64,000 bases of DNA, taken from contig NZ_JAPMIT010000004.1 in NCBI RefSeq assembly GCF_026410545.1, forward strand, positions 248,001-312,000, read 5' to 3'. The position numbers were made by a program, and so were the translations under genes. Source of the DNA: Microbacterium sp. STN6 (GTDB taxonomy: Bacteria > Actinomycetota > Actinomycetes > Actinomycetales > Microbacteriaceae). The notes below the pieces were generated by a model. That model was not told where the DNA came from. It made no database searches and saw only the letters and a list, made by a program, of their open reading frames with translations. Of the stretch, positions 10,932-20,511 are shown piece after piece (the first letter of the stretch is position 1; every line of letters starts with the position of its first letter).

Positions 10932-12353
10932 ATGAGCCCCGGTGAAGACCTCATCGTCCTCGGCATCCTGCTGCTCGTCGCGTATGTACTCGGGCGTCTC
11001 GGCAAGCTGATCGGCCTTCCCGCAATCCCGATCTACATGCTCGTCGGGCTGCTGGCGAGCCCGCACACCGGCTGGTTCCCCCTCAACTTCGAGGCCCACT
11101 ACATCGAGCTGATCGCGATCTTCGGGCTCGTGCTTCTGCTGTTCAGCCTCGGGCTCGAGTTCGACCAGGAGGAGTTCTTCGGCAACGCCGGCAAGCTCAT
11201 GATCTCGGGCGGGCTCTACATTCTGCTGAACGTCGGCATCGGGTTCGCCTTCGGCATGATGGTGGGCTGGGGCACCAGAGAGGCGCTCGTCATCGCGGGC
11301 ATGACGGGCACATCGTCGAGCGCCATCATCACCAAGCTGCTGATCGAGCTGCGGCGCCTCCCCAACGAAGAGACCCCGATGATCCTGGGTGTCACGGTCG
11401 TGGGCGACATCTTCATCGCCATCTACCTGGCGATCGTCTCGGTCGTGCTCAGCGGCAAGAGCGACCCGTGGCCGATCGTCGTGCAGCTGACCATCTCGTT
11501 CCTGTTCCTGGTGGTGATGTTCTCGGTTGCGAGATGGGGCGGGCGAGTCGTCTCGAGGCTCGTGCGCACCAAAGACGACGAGCTGTTCACCATTCTGTTC
11601 TTCGGTCTCGCGGTGCTGTTCGCCGGCATTGGCGAGATCATCGGCGTGACTGACGCTATCGGCGCGTTCCTCATCGGCCTCGTGCTCGGTGCCACGCGCT
11701 TCCGCGCCCGCATCGAGCGCGTCACGGTACCGCTGCGCGACGTCTTCGCCGCCTTCTTCTTCCTCAACTTCGGCCTCGAGCTCGACGTCGCCCAGTTCCC
11801 GCAGGTGATCGGCGTCGTACTCATCGCCGTCGGCATGACGTTCGTGCTCAACCTCGTCACCGGTCTGCTCATCGCCAAGCTGCATCGGTTCGGCGTCGTC
11901 GAGGGCATCAACGCCGCCGGCATTCTCGTGAACCGGGGCGAGTTCACCCTGATTCTCGCCACCCTCGCACTCGCGGCGGGCCTCGACGGCCGGCTCACGC
12001 CGTTCGCCGGCCTGTACGTGCTCATCATGGCCGTGCTCGGGCCGCTGTTCGCAGCGAACTCCGAGCGGATCGGTGGTCTACTGAGACGGGGCGCCCCTGC
12101 CGCACCGGCCAAGCCCCGCAATCCGATGCTCGATGAGGAGATCGCCCTGGTCGACGCCGCGACCGCCGCTTCCTCCGACGGGCAGCAGACGCGGGCCGCC
12201 GTGGATCGCGTCATCGAGGAAGCGATGCGGCAGAGCCAGCCGCACACGTCGACGGAGCGGGCGCCAGGCGGCCGCGACGCATCCGCGGCTCGTGTCGAGG
12301 GCGACGCGCCAAGCGGCGCTCAGACACAGCAACGCAAGAGAGAACAGGACTGA
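10932..12353 (+). CDS. CPA2 cation:proton antiporter (KefB/KhtU-like)
   Basis: 473 residues: about twelve membrane segments in the first 390, then a roughly 80-residue polar tail. Motifs include 'LGRLGKLIGLPAIPIYMLVGLLASPHTG', 'LFSLGLEFDQEEF' and 'GMTGTSSSAIITKLL', typical of K+/H+ exchangers of the Kef/KhtU group. There is no fused TrkA-N domain; regulation instead comes from the separate KhtT-like subunit encoded 2 nt upstream. Probable role: K+ efflux under alkaline or electrophile stress. Confidence 0.88.
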   Translation: MSPGEDLIVLGILLLVAYVLGRLGKLIGLPAIPIYMLVGLLASPHTGWFPLNFEAHYIELIAIFGLVLLLFSLGLEFDQEEFFGNAGKLMISGGLYILLNVGIGFAFGMMVGWGTREALVIAGMTGTSSSAIITKLLIELRRLPNEETPMILGVTVVGDIFIAIYLAIVSVVLSGKSDPWPIVVQLTISFLFLVVMFSVARWGGRVVSRLVRTKDDELFTILFFGLAVLFAGIGEIIGVTDAIGAFLIGLVLGATRFRARIERVTVPLRDVFAAFFFLNFGLELDVAQFPQVIGVVLIAVGMTFVLNLVTGLLIAKLHRFGVVEGINAAGILVNRGEFTLILATLALAAGLDGRLTPFAGLYVLIMAVLGPLFAANSERIGGLLRRGAPAAPAKPRNPMLDEEIALVDAATAASSDGQQTRAAVDRVIEEAMRQSQPHTSTERAPGGRDASAARVEGDAPSGAQTQQRKREQD

Positions 12354-12397
12354 CGATCAACGAGACACCGGCGGCCCAGCGGGGCCTGCTTCGCACC

Positions 12398-13192
12398 ATG
12401 CTGCGCCCCCAGTGGATCGGCGCGCTCGTGTTCGCCATGGTCGTCGCCGCCGGATTCGCCTGGCTCGGGCAGTGGCAACTCGGCCGGGCCATCGAGTCGG
12501 GCCAGCCCACGGTGCTGCCGACCGAGCACGTGAAGCCGCTCTCCGCCGTGGCGAAACCCAACGGGCCGATCCGCGACGACGTGACAGGGCAGCTGGTGCG
12601 CGCCACGGGCTCATATGTACCGCACGACTACCAGATCATCGAGCAGCGGCTCAACCATTCGGCCACGGGCTACTGGGTGGCAGCGCACTTCGCGCTTGAC
12701 GACACGGATGCCGCGGGCAAGCCGGTCGCGCTGGCCGTCGCCCGAGGGTGGGCGCCCACAAAGCACGAGGCCGCTGCCGTGATCCGACAGCTGAACGCGC
12801 AGCCGGCCGAGCAGGTCACGCTGACGGGGCGGCTGCTTCCCACAGAGGCACCCGAGACGCCCAAACAGGGCCTGGACCCGCAGACGCTGAACCAGATGTC
12901 GGTTGCCGCGCTCTACAACCGCTGGTCGGGGGTCGACGGCGCCGACGTGTATTCGGCCTATGTGGTCGACCACCACCCGCCCGCCGGGCTCGACGAGATC
13001 TACTCGCCGCCGCCCATCGAGCAGACGACGCTCAACTGGCTCAACATCTTCTATGCGGTCGAGTGGGCGGTCTTCGCCGGCTTCGCCCTGTATCTCTGGT
13101 ACCGCATCGTTCGCGACGTGTGGGAACGCGAGATCGAGGACGCCGAGGAGGCGGCCGCCCAATCCGGTGACATCGACGAGAAAGTAGACTGA
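12398..13192 (+). CDS. SURF1-family cytochrome oxidase biogenesis protein
   Basis: 264 residues from the first ATG. A membrane helix near each end (about 8-26 and 212-235) flanks an extracytoplasmic domain, the SURF1 plan; 'FAWLGQWQLGRA' and 'ARGWAP' are family features. SURF1 assists haem insertion into cytochrome c oxidase. The frame stays open upstream to 12353, directly after the antiporter stop, and encodes a plausible 'NETPAAQRGLLRT' with no ATG/GTG/TTG. Translation may therefore start earlier at a non-standard codon. Confidence 0.85.
   Translation: MLRPQWIGALVFAMVVAAGFAWLGQWQLGRAIESGQPTVLPTEHVKPLSAVAKPNGPIRDDVTGQLVRATGSYVPHDYQIIEQRLNHSATGYWVAAHFALDDTDAAGKPVALAVARGWAPTKHEAAAVIRQLNAQPAEQVTLTGRLLPTEAPETPKQGLDPQTLNQMSVAALYNRWSGVDGADVYSAYVVDHHPPAGLDEIYSPPPIEQTTLNWLNIFYAVEWAVFAGFALYLWYRIVRDVWEREIEDAEEAAAQSGDIDEKVD
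13185..13190 (+). promoter_or_regulatory. -10 box, leaderless promoter for the DUF3817 gene
   Basis: TAGACT overlaps the end of the SURF1 gene and ends 6 nt before the ATG at 13197. Confidence 0.45.
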
Positions 13193-13196
13193 GGCC

Positions 13197-13724
13197 ATGC
13201 CGCGCACACCCGAATCCGACGAGGACGCGTCCCTTCTTCGCCGCATTCTCACCCAGCTCTCGTCGGCGTCGTCGGCCCGCCCGCGCACCGTCGACGTGCC
13301 GAAGATCCCGGGTGCGCTGCGGCTCTACCGCGTCACCGCGTACATCACCGGCATCATGCTGCTGCTGCTCGTGGCCGAGATGATCGTCAAGTACGGCATG
13401 GGCTACTCGCTCTACGCGTTCGTGCCCGGCGGCGGCGTGCTGCAGTTCGTGCAGTACAACCCGCTCGTGCACAACCTGCACGGCATCGACCTTTCCACCG
13501 GCATCCTCATCGCCCATGGTTGGCTCTACGTGCTCTACCTCTTCGCCGACTTCCGGCTGTGGAGCCTCATGCGACTCTCGTTCACCAAGTTCGTGCAGAT
13601 CGCACTCGGCGGGGTTATTCCGTTCATGTCGTTCATCGTTGAGCACATCATCACGCGCCAGGTGCGCGACTACCTCGCCTCGCGCGAGGCGAAGGAGAAG
13701 ATGAAAGTGGAGGCCTCCCATTAG
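13197..13724 (+). CDS. DUF3817 membrane protein
   Basis: 175 residues. A charged N-terminus of about 40 residues precedes three membrane segments. '[22 protein letters not shown]' and '[32 protein letters not shown]' are characteristic of DUF3817, which is common beside guaA and SURF1 in actinobacteria. Function unknown. It begins 4 nt after the SURF1 stop. Its end contains a GGAGG (13709-13713) that is well placed for a start at 13720 of the next gene. Confidence 0.85.
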   Translation: MPRTPESDEDASLLRRILTQLSSASSARPRTVDVPKIPGALRLYRVTAYITGIMLLLLVAEMIVKYGMGYSLYAFVPGGGVLQFVQYNPLVHNLHGIDLSTGILIAHGWLYVLYLFADFRLWSLMRLSFTKFVQIALGGVIPFMSFIVEHIITRQVRDYLASREAKEKMKVEASH

Positions 13725-13728
13725 CGCC

Positions 13729-13794
13729 GAGAGCAGCACTCCTTCCGAGACCGGCACTCCTTCCGAGAGCAGCGCGCCTGCCGAGAGCGGCACG
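13729..13794 (+). repeat. 18-bp in-frame tandem repeat before guaA
   Basis: Three full 18-bp units start at 13729, 13747 and 13765, with a partial one at 13783. In the guaA frame they encode hexapeptides of the type [18 protein letters not shown]. The unit is a multiple of three and the frame has no stop. Confidence 0.85.
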
Positions 13795-13812
13795 CACGGT
13801 GTCGACACCGCG

Positions 13813-15384
<1,572 letters not shown>

Positions 15385-15424
15385 CGGGGCGCAGCCCGAT
15401 CGGTCAGCGGGTACGGTGGGCCGC

Positions 15425-15742
15425 ATGCGCGATCGAACGAGGGTGCGGGAGCAGGCGGCGCTGACCACGTCGGGCGGCGCACGCTGGCTGGTGATGGGCG
15501 GGCTGCTCGGCATCATCTGCGCCGGCGTGCTCGTGGCGCTGCTGTGGAGCGCCGCGCCCGGGGTCGCGATCGGCGGTCTCATCGCCGTCGTCGTGTTCTA
15601 CGCCGCCATGGTGATCGCCCGGCTCGCGATCGGGCCGGGGCGGCGTCGACTCGCCGTCATGGCGATCGGGATGGGATGCCTCGCGGCATCCGCTCTCGTC
15701 TGCGTTCTCATCATTGCGGGCGCGAGCCGGGTGGCGACGTGA
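15425..15742 (+). CDS. Small hypothetical membrane protein
   Basis: 105 residues from the ATG at 15425 (a GTG at 15416 is possible). Three hydrophobic segments lie at about 22-44, 47-65 and 77-100, separated by 'RLAIGPGRRR'. No family recognised. A TACGGT box ends 7 nt before the ATG. It follows guaA by 40 bp and may share its transcript. Confidence 0.65.
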   Translation: MRDRTRVREQAALTTSGGARWLVMGGLLGIICAGVLVALLWSAAPGVAIGGLIAVVVFYAAMVIARLAIGPGRRRLAVMAIGMGCLAASALVCVLIIAGASRVAT

Positions 15743-15850
15743 TCACGCGCTCGTGCTGACGAATCTGGGTCTTTTCTGACTGACCCCCGAGAGAGTAGCG
15801 TGACACTCGCAGACCGGCGCAAGGGCCGATCGCAGAAGGAGTTGACAACG

Positions 15851-16483
15851 ATGTCGAATGATTCCCGCACCGGTTTTCCGGTCGTCCCTGAGGCGCCCGC
15901 CTCTCCCGCCACCGCAGTCGTCGCAGGGTTCGGCGATCCGGCAGGCCTCGGACTCGGCGCCTTCGCGCTCACGACGTTCGTGCTGAGCGTCGTCAACGCC
16001 GGCTGGGTCGCCGGCGGCGCGGTCGGTGCTGTTCTCGGTCTCGCTCTGTTCTACGGCGGCGTGGCGCAGCTGTTTGCCGGCATGTGGGAGTTCGCGAACC
16101 GCAACACGTTCGGCGCCGTGGCGTTCAGCTCATATGGAGCGTTCTGGCTGTCATTCTGGTACCTTGAGACGTTCGTCAAGCTGCCCGGCAGCGACGCCGG
16201 CGCCGCGGTCGGCCTCTACCTTCTGGCGTGGGGCATCTTCACCCTCTATATGACCATCGCAGCGTTCCGCACCAACTGGATCGTCTTCTTCGTCTTCGTC
16301 TTCCTGACCCTGACCTACTTCGCCCTGGCGTTCGGCGATTTCGCGGGGGTGAAGGGCCTGTCGATGCTCGGCGGTTACCTCGGTATCCTTACCGCGCTGC
16401 TAGCTTGGTATGGTTCGTTCGCAACGGTAACAAACTTCACGTTCAAGAGGATCGTCCTCCCCGTCGGTCCTGCAAGCAAGTAG
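15851..16483 (+). CDS. Acetate uptake permease, GPR1/FUN34/YaaH family
   Basis: 210 residues from the ATG at 15851, preceded by AAGGAG (15836-15841). Six membrane helices follow a 25-residue tail. 'GDPAGLGLGAFALTTFVLS' is the family signature (usually NPAPLGL), and 'FYGGVAQLFAGMWEFANRNTFGA' the second conserved segment. Homologues (SatP) import acetate or succinate. acs starts 12 nt downstream, so acetate uptake and activation are almost certainly co-transcribed. Confidence 0.93.
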   Translation: MSNDSRTGFPVVPEAPASPATAVVAGFGDPAGLGLGAFALTTFVLSVVNAGWVAGGAVGAVLGLALFYGGVAQLFAGMWEFANRNTFGAVAFSSYGAFWLSFWYLETFVKLPGSDAGAAVGLYLLAWGIFTLYMTIAAFRTNWIVFFVFVFLTLTYFALAFGDFAGVKGLSMLGGYLGILTALLAWYGSFATVTNFTFKRIVLPVGPASK

Positions 16484-16495
16484 CAAAGGCGCACA

Positions 16496-18472
16496 ATGAC
16501 TGACGAAGCAACGACCCCCGAACCCACCCTCGCCAACCTTCTCCGCGAGAACCGGCGCTTTGCGCCGAGTGACACGTTCGCCGCGCAGGCGAATGTGAAA
16601 GCGGATGCGTATGCCGAGGCATCCGAAGACCGTCTCGCGTTCTGGGACAAGCAGGCGAAGCGACTCAGCTGGAACGAGCCGTGGACGCAGACTCTCGACT
16701 GGTCGAACGCGCCGTTCGCGAAGTGGTTCGTGGGCGGCAAGCTCAACGCCGCGTACAACTGCCTCGACCGGCACGTGGAGGCCGGCATCGGCGACCGCGT
16801 CGCCTACTACTTCGAGGGCGACCGCGGCGACACCAGAACCATCACATACCAGGAGCTCACGGCGCTGGTGTGCCAGGCCGCGAACGCGCTCACGGAGCTG
16901 GGCGTGAAGAAGGGCGACCGCGTCGCCATCTACATGCCGATGATCCCCGAGACCGTCGTTGCGATGCTCGCGTGCGCCCGGCTCGGCGCCCCGCACACCG
17001 TCGTCTTCGGCGGTTTCTCGGCCGACGCGCTGCGCAGTCGCATCGATGACTGCCAAGCGAGGGTCGTCATCACGGCCGACGGCGGGTTCCGCAAGGGCAA
17101 CACCTCGCCGCTGAAGCCGGCCGTCGACCAGGCCATCGCCGACGGAGCCGACGTCGACACCGTTCTCGTCGTGAAGCGCACCGGCGACGACGTCGAGTGG
17201 GTCGAAGGACGCGACGTGTGGTGGCATGACACCGTCGAGAAGGCGTCGACCACGCACGAGGCCGAGGCGTTCGACGCCGAGCATCCGCTGTATGTCATGT
17301 ATACCTCGGGTACGACCGGCAAGCCCAAGGGCATTCTGCACACGACCGGCGGGTACATGGTGGGCTGCGCGTACACGCAGTGGGCGGTGTTCGACCTCAA
17401 GCCCGAGACCGATGTGTACTGGACGGCGGCCGACATCGGCTGGGTCACCGGCCACAGCTACATCGTGTACGGGCCGCTCGCCAACGGCACGACCTCGGTC
17501 ATGTACGAGGGCACGCCCGACTCGCCGCACCAGGGCCGCTGGTGGGAGATCATCGACAAGTACAAGGTGACCCAGCTCTACTGCGCGCCCACCGCGATCC
17601 GCACCCTCATGAAGTGGGGCGCCCAGGTGCCGGCGAAGTACGACCTGTCGAGCCTCAAGCTGATCGGGTCGGTCGGCGAGCCGATCAACCCTGAGGCGTA
17701 CGTCTGGTACCGGCACCACATCGGCCATGACAAGACTCCGGTGGTCGATACGTGGTGGCAGACCGAGACCGGCATGATCATGGTCAGCCCGCTGCCCGGC
17801 GTGACGGCGGGCAAGCCGGGTGCGGCCATGAAGGCGCTGCCGGGCGTGTCGGCGGATGTGGTCGATGACGCGGGCAAGTCGGTGCCAGACGGGTCGGGCG
17901 GCTACATGGTGCTGACCGAGCCGTGGCCTGCCATGCTGCGCACCGTCTGGGGCGATGACCAGCGCTACATCGACACGTACTGGTCCAGGTTCCCCGGCCT
18001 CTACTTCGCAGGCGATGGCGCCAAGAAGGATGAGGACGGCGACATTTGGCTGCTGGGCCGTGTCGACGACGTGATGAACGTCTCGGGCCACCGGCTGTCG
18101 ACGACGGAGATCGAGTCGGCGCTCGTCTCGAACGAGAAGGTCGCGGAGGCGGCCGTCGTGGGGGCCTCGGACGAGCTGACCGGGCAGGCCGTCGTGGCGT
18201 TCGTGATCCTGCGCAGTGAGGCCGGAAACGGCGGGCCCGATGTCGTGGCCGAGTTGCGCGAGCACGTGGCCAAGGAGATCGGCAAGCTCGCAAGGCCCAG
18301 GCAGATCATGGTCGTGCCGGAGCTGCCGAAGACGCGAAGCGGCAAGATCATGCGGCGCCTGCTGCGCGACGTTGCCGAGCACCGCGAGATCGGCGACGTC
18401 ACCACGCTGGCCGACTCGTCGGTCATGGATCTCATTCAGGAGGGCATGCGCACGGGCGCGCACGACGACTGA
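16496..18472 (+). CDS. acs: Acetate--CoA ligase (AMP-forming)
   Basis: 658 residues, normal for Acs. It forms acetyl-CoA from acetate, ATP and CoA via acetyl-AMP. The AMP-binding motif 'YTSGTTGKPKG' lies near residue 270, and 'WWQTETGM' matches the conserved substrate-pocket region. The C-terminal 'KTRSGKIMRR' carries the catalytic Lys617, the residue that acetylation controls in many Acs enzymes. Directly downstream of the acetate permease gene. Confidence 0.97.
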   Translation: MTDEATTPEPTLANLLRENRRFAPSDTFAAQANVKADAYAEASEDRLAFWDKQAKRLSWNEPWTQTLDWSNAPFAKWFVGGKLNAAYNCLDRHVEAGIGDRVAYYFEGDRGDTRTITYQELTALVCQAANALTELGVKKGDRVAIYMPMIPETVVAMLACARLGAPHTVVFGGFSADALRSRIDDCQARVVITADGGFRKGNTSPLKPAVDQAIADGADVDTVLVVKRTGDDVEWVEGRDVWWHDTVEKASTTHEAEAFDAEHPLYVMYTSGTTGKPKGILHTTGGYMVGCAYTQWAVFDLKPETDVYWTAADIGWVTGHSYIVYGPLANGTTSVMYEGTPDSPHQGRWWEIIDKYKVTQLYCAPTAIRTLMKWGAQVPAKYDLSSLKLIGSVGEPINPEAYVWYRHHIGHDKTPVVDTWWQTETGMIMVSPLPGVTAGKPGAAMKALPGVSADVVDDAGKSVPDGSGGYMVLTEPWPAMLRTVWGDDQRYIDTYWSRFPGLYFAGDGAKKDEDGDIWLLGRVDDVMNVSGHRLSTTEIESALVSNEKVAEAAVVGASDELTGQAVVAFVILRSEAGNGGPDVVAELREHVAKEIGKLARPRQIMVVPELPKTRSGKIMRRLLRDVAEHREIGDVTTLADSSVMDLIQEGMRTGAHDD

Positions 18473-18478
18473 GATAAT
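18473..18478 (+). promoter_or_regulatory. -10 box, leaderless promoter
   Basis: GATAAT spans the acs stop codon region and ends 6 nt before the GTG at 18485. Confidence 0.5.
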
Positions 18479-18484
18479 CGTGGC

Positions 18485-19159
18485 GTGACCCAGCAGACCG
18501 TGCCCCCGCAGCCCAGTGCTCGGGGGCACGGCCGCTGGATCGAGCCCGATTCCCGCCGGTCGCTGCGCTGGGGCGGTTACCGGCCGCGCCTTCTCGTCGG
18601 CATTGCCGCCATTGCGGTCGGCATCACCCTCGTGCAGGTCACCACGGCGTATAGCCTCGAGTTCCTCGCCTGGGGAACGCTGCTGCAGGGCGTGGGCTGG
18701 GTCGTGATTCCGACCAGCGGATGGCGCAGGCTCGCAGCCATCTTCCCCGCCGTCGGCGCCTCCTGCCTGCTGCTCGCCGGCGGTGGGTACCTCGGCGCGT
18801 TCGCCGTGATCCTCTGGGGGTGGTTGCTCGTGCGCCGCCGCCCCGGAGGGACCTACCTGCTGCTGCTCGTGCCGATCGCGCTCGGGGTCAGTGTGAGCGG
18901 GCTGGTGCCGGGCGGCATGGTCGTGGAGTACGAGTACGCATGGGTCGCGTACCTTGTCGCGGCACTGCTCACGGTGGCGTGCGCGTGGGCGGCGCGAGGG
19001 TACGCCGCGTTCCGGCGGGTTGACGAGCGCGAAGCGCGTCTCGAAACCGTCGCCGATTTGCGGGCCCCGGAGCGCGAAGCGCGTCTCGAAACCCATCGCC
19101 CCGACATCGCGACCGGTGCACCGAAAACTGTCAGCGGAACTGAAGACGGAATCGGCTAG
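18485..19159 (+). CDS. Hypothetical membrane protein with R1 repeats in its C-terminus
   Basis: 224 residues. Six or so hydrophobic segments lie between residues 38 and 175; no family recognised. The tail from about residue 179 is hydrophilic and contains 'EREARLET' twice. Both come from R1 repeat copies (19018-19048 and 19069-19093) that are translated in frame. The native protein probably once ended near residue 178. GTG start with GATAAT 6 nt before it. Confidence 0.65.
   Translation: MTQQTVPPQPSARGHGRWIEPDSRRSLRWGGYRPRLLVGIAAIAVGITLVQVTTAYSLEFLAWGTLLQGVGWVVIPTSGWRRLAAIFPAVGASCLLLAGGGYLGAFAVILWGWLLVRRRPGGTYLLLLVPIALGVSVSGLVPGGMVVEYEYAWVAYLVAALLTVACAWAARGYAAFRRVDEREARLETVADLRAPEREARLETHRPDIATGAPKTVSGTEDGIG
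19018..19048 (+). repeat. R1 dispersed repeat, inside a coding region
   Basis: Starts GGTTGACGAGCGC and ends GTCTCGAAACC; read in frame as part of the preceding membrane protein. Confidence 0.8.
19069..19093 (+). repeat. R1 dispersed repeat, 5'-truncated, inside a coding region
   Basis: GGAGCGCGAAGC followed by GCGTCTCGAAACC; a second in-frame copy 21 bp after the first. Confidence 0.8.
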
Positions 19160-19234
19160 ATTGAGGTGAACGGCCGCCTCGCACGCGGCCGATTCGTGCA
19201 TAGTGGCCGTGACGGCCCGGAGAACAGAGGAACC

Positions 19235-20056
19235 ATGGCATCGCGTAACCCCGCTCTCTCGAACAACCCGGCGTTCCGCCCCGGCAATGGCGCGGCCTTC
19301 GCCCAGCAGTCGACGCAGCTCTCGAGTGCCGAGGGGCTGCAGGAGCTCTACAACGCGCCGGCGGCGACCGCTGCCGAGACCGACCGCATGACGTACGAAG
19401 ACACGATCGGCAAGACGGTCGTTCTGTTCATCGTGCTGCTGCTGGCCGCGGGCGTGGGCTGGTTCGCGCCGATCCTGCTTCTGCCGGGACTGGTCGTGGG
19501 GCTCGTTCTCGGGCTGGTCAACGCGTTCAAGAAGAAGCCGTCCGCGCCGCTCATCATCGCGTATGCCGCGGCCGAGGGCCTGTTCGTCGGCGGCATCTCC
19601 CGCTTCTTCGAGGAGACGTGGGGCGGCGTGGTCATGCAGGCCGTGCTCGCCACGCTCGTGGTCTTCGGCGTGACGCTTGCACTGTTCGCAAGCGGCAAGG
19701 TGCGGGCCTCGAAGCGGGCGACCAAGATCTTCCTGGTGGCCATGATCGGCTACGCGGTGTTCAGCCTCGTGAACGTCGGCCTGATGATCTTCGGCGGTGT
19801 GGACACGAGTTCGATGGCGTTCGGGCTGCGCTCGGCGCCGATCCCGGGCCTCGGCATTCCGTTCGGCATCGTGATCGGTGTACTCGCGGTGCTCATGGCC
19901 GCGTACTCGCTGGTGCTCGACTTCGACTTCATCAAGAACGGTGTGGCCAACCGGGCGCCGCGCGCGTTCGGGTGGTACGGGGCATACGGGCTGATGGTCA
20001 CGATCATCTGGCTGTACATCGAGTTCCTGCGCATGTTCGCAATCTCGCGCAACTAG
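19235..20056 (+). CDS. Bax inhibitor-1/YccA family membrane protein
   Basis: 273 residues from the ATG at 19235, preceded by AGAGG at 19226-19230. About 65 polar residues ('MASRNPALSNNPAF') precede seven hydrophobic helices. 'MASRNPAL' and 'MTYEDTIGKTVVLF' are typical of actinobacterial BI-1-like proteins; the end 'RAFGWYGAYGLMVTIIWLYIEFLRM' includes the conserved C-terminal helix. Family members act as calcium or proton leak channels in some bacteria; the role here is unknown. Followed by a 455-bp repeat-rich spacer. Confidence 0.88.
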   Translation: MASRNPALSNNPAFRPGNGAAFAQQSTQLSSAEGLQELYNAPAATAAETDRMTYEDTIGKTVVLFIVLLLAAGVGWFAPILLLPGLVVGLVLGLVNAFKKKPSAPLIIAYAAAEGLFVGGISRFFEETWGGVVMQAVLATLVVFGVTLALFASGKVRASKRATKIFLVAMIGYAVFSLVNVGLMIFGGVDTSSMAFGLRSAPIPGLGIPFGIVIGVLAVLMAAYSLVLDFDFIKNGVANRAPRAFGWYGAYGLMVTIIWLYIEFLRMFAISRN

Positions 20057-20082
20057 GGTCCCGCCTGCGCTGGGGCGGGGGT

Positions 20083-20113
20083 GGCGTCGGGGCAGCGTTC
20101 TGCTCGGCCAGCC
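20083..20113 (-). repeat. R2 repeat, inverted copy
   Basis: Reverse complement begins GGCTGGCCGAGCAGAACGCT, matching the two direct copies below almost base for base. With the copy at 20155 it can form a long stem just after the BI-1 stop. Confidence 0.85.
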
Positions 20114-20146
20114 ATCCCACGCGCCCTTCGGGCGCGCCCGCCAGAC

Positions 20147-20185
20147 CCGGCCACGGTTGGCCGAGCAGAACGCTGCCCCGCCGCC
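20147..20185 (+). repeat. R2 repeat, direct copy 1
   Basis: Contains TTGGCCGAGCAGAACGCTGC; shares 36 of 39 bases with the copy at 20207. Confidence 0.85.
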
Positions 20186-20206
20186 GTGCGTGCGCACGAC
20201 TACTCC

Positions 20207-20245
20207 CGGCCACGGCTGGCCGAGCAGAATACTGCCCCGCCGCCG
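20207..20245 (+). repeat. R2 repeat, direct copy 2
   Basis: Contains CTGGCCGAGCAGAATACTGC; same orientation as copy 1, 60 bp further on. Confidence 0.85.
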
Positions 20246-20353
20246 CGCGTCTGCATCGACTCGGGGCGAACCGCGGGTCTGCGGCGCGAGCACCCGCAAA
20301 GTGGCCCGACTCGGCCGGGGGCACCCGCAGCATCCGCTCTTCACGGTCCTGCC

Positions 20354-20442
20354 CGAACCAAAACGACGGTGAAAGTGTTTGGAACGTGCGGATCTGGGGC
20401 TGAAATCGCGATTCTGAGCAGAATGTCCGTCGTTTTCGTTCG
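20354..20442. repeat. 89-bp inverted-ended element, copy A
   Basis: Left end CGAACCAAAACGACGG (20354-20369); right end CCGTCGTTTTCGTTCG (20427-20442), complementary at 15 of 16 positions. Same total length and same ends as the element at 51342, but a different interior. Resembles a REPIN or MITE-like unit. Confidence 0.8.
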
Positions 20443-20499
20443 CGGGGGCGGCGGCGAGAGTGGCGGTGGTGGCGAGGGCGCGTGATGCGAGGCGCTGCG

Positions 20500-20505
20500 T
20501 AGGAT
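20500..20505 (+). promoter_or_regulatory. -10 box, leaderless promoter for the GDPD gene
   Basis: TAGGAT ends 6 nt before the ATG at 20512. Confidence 0.55.
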
Positions 20506-20511
20506 CGGGGG

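Larger units (their letters stand above)
20057..20511. other. Repeat-filled intergenic region, no gene
   Basis: 455 bp between the BI-1 and GDPD genes. It contains three copies of a 31-bp element, one 89-bp inverted-ended element and a -10 box at its right edge. Open frames crossing it are low-complexity translations of the repeats. Confidence 0.8.
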
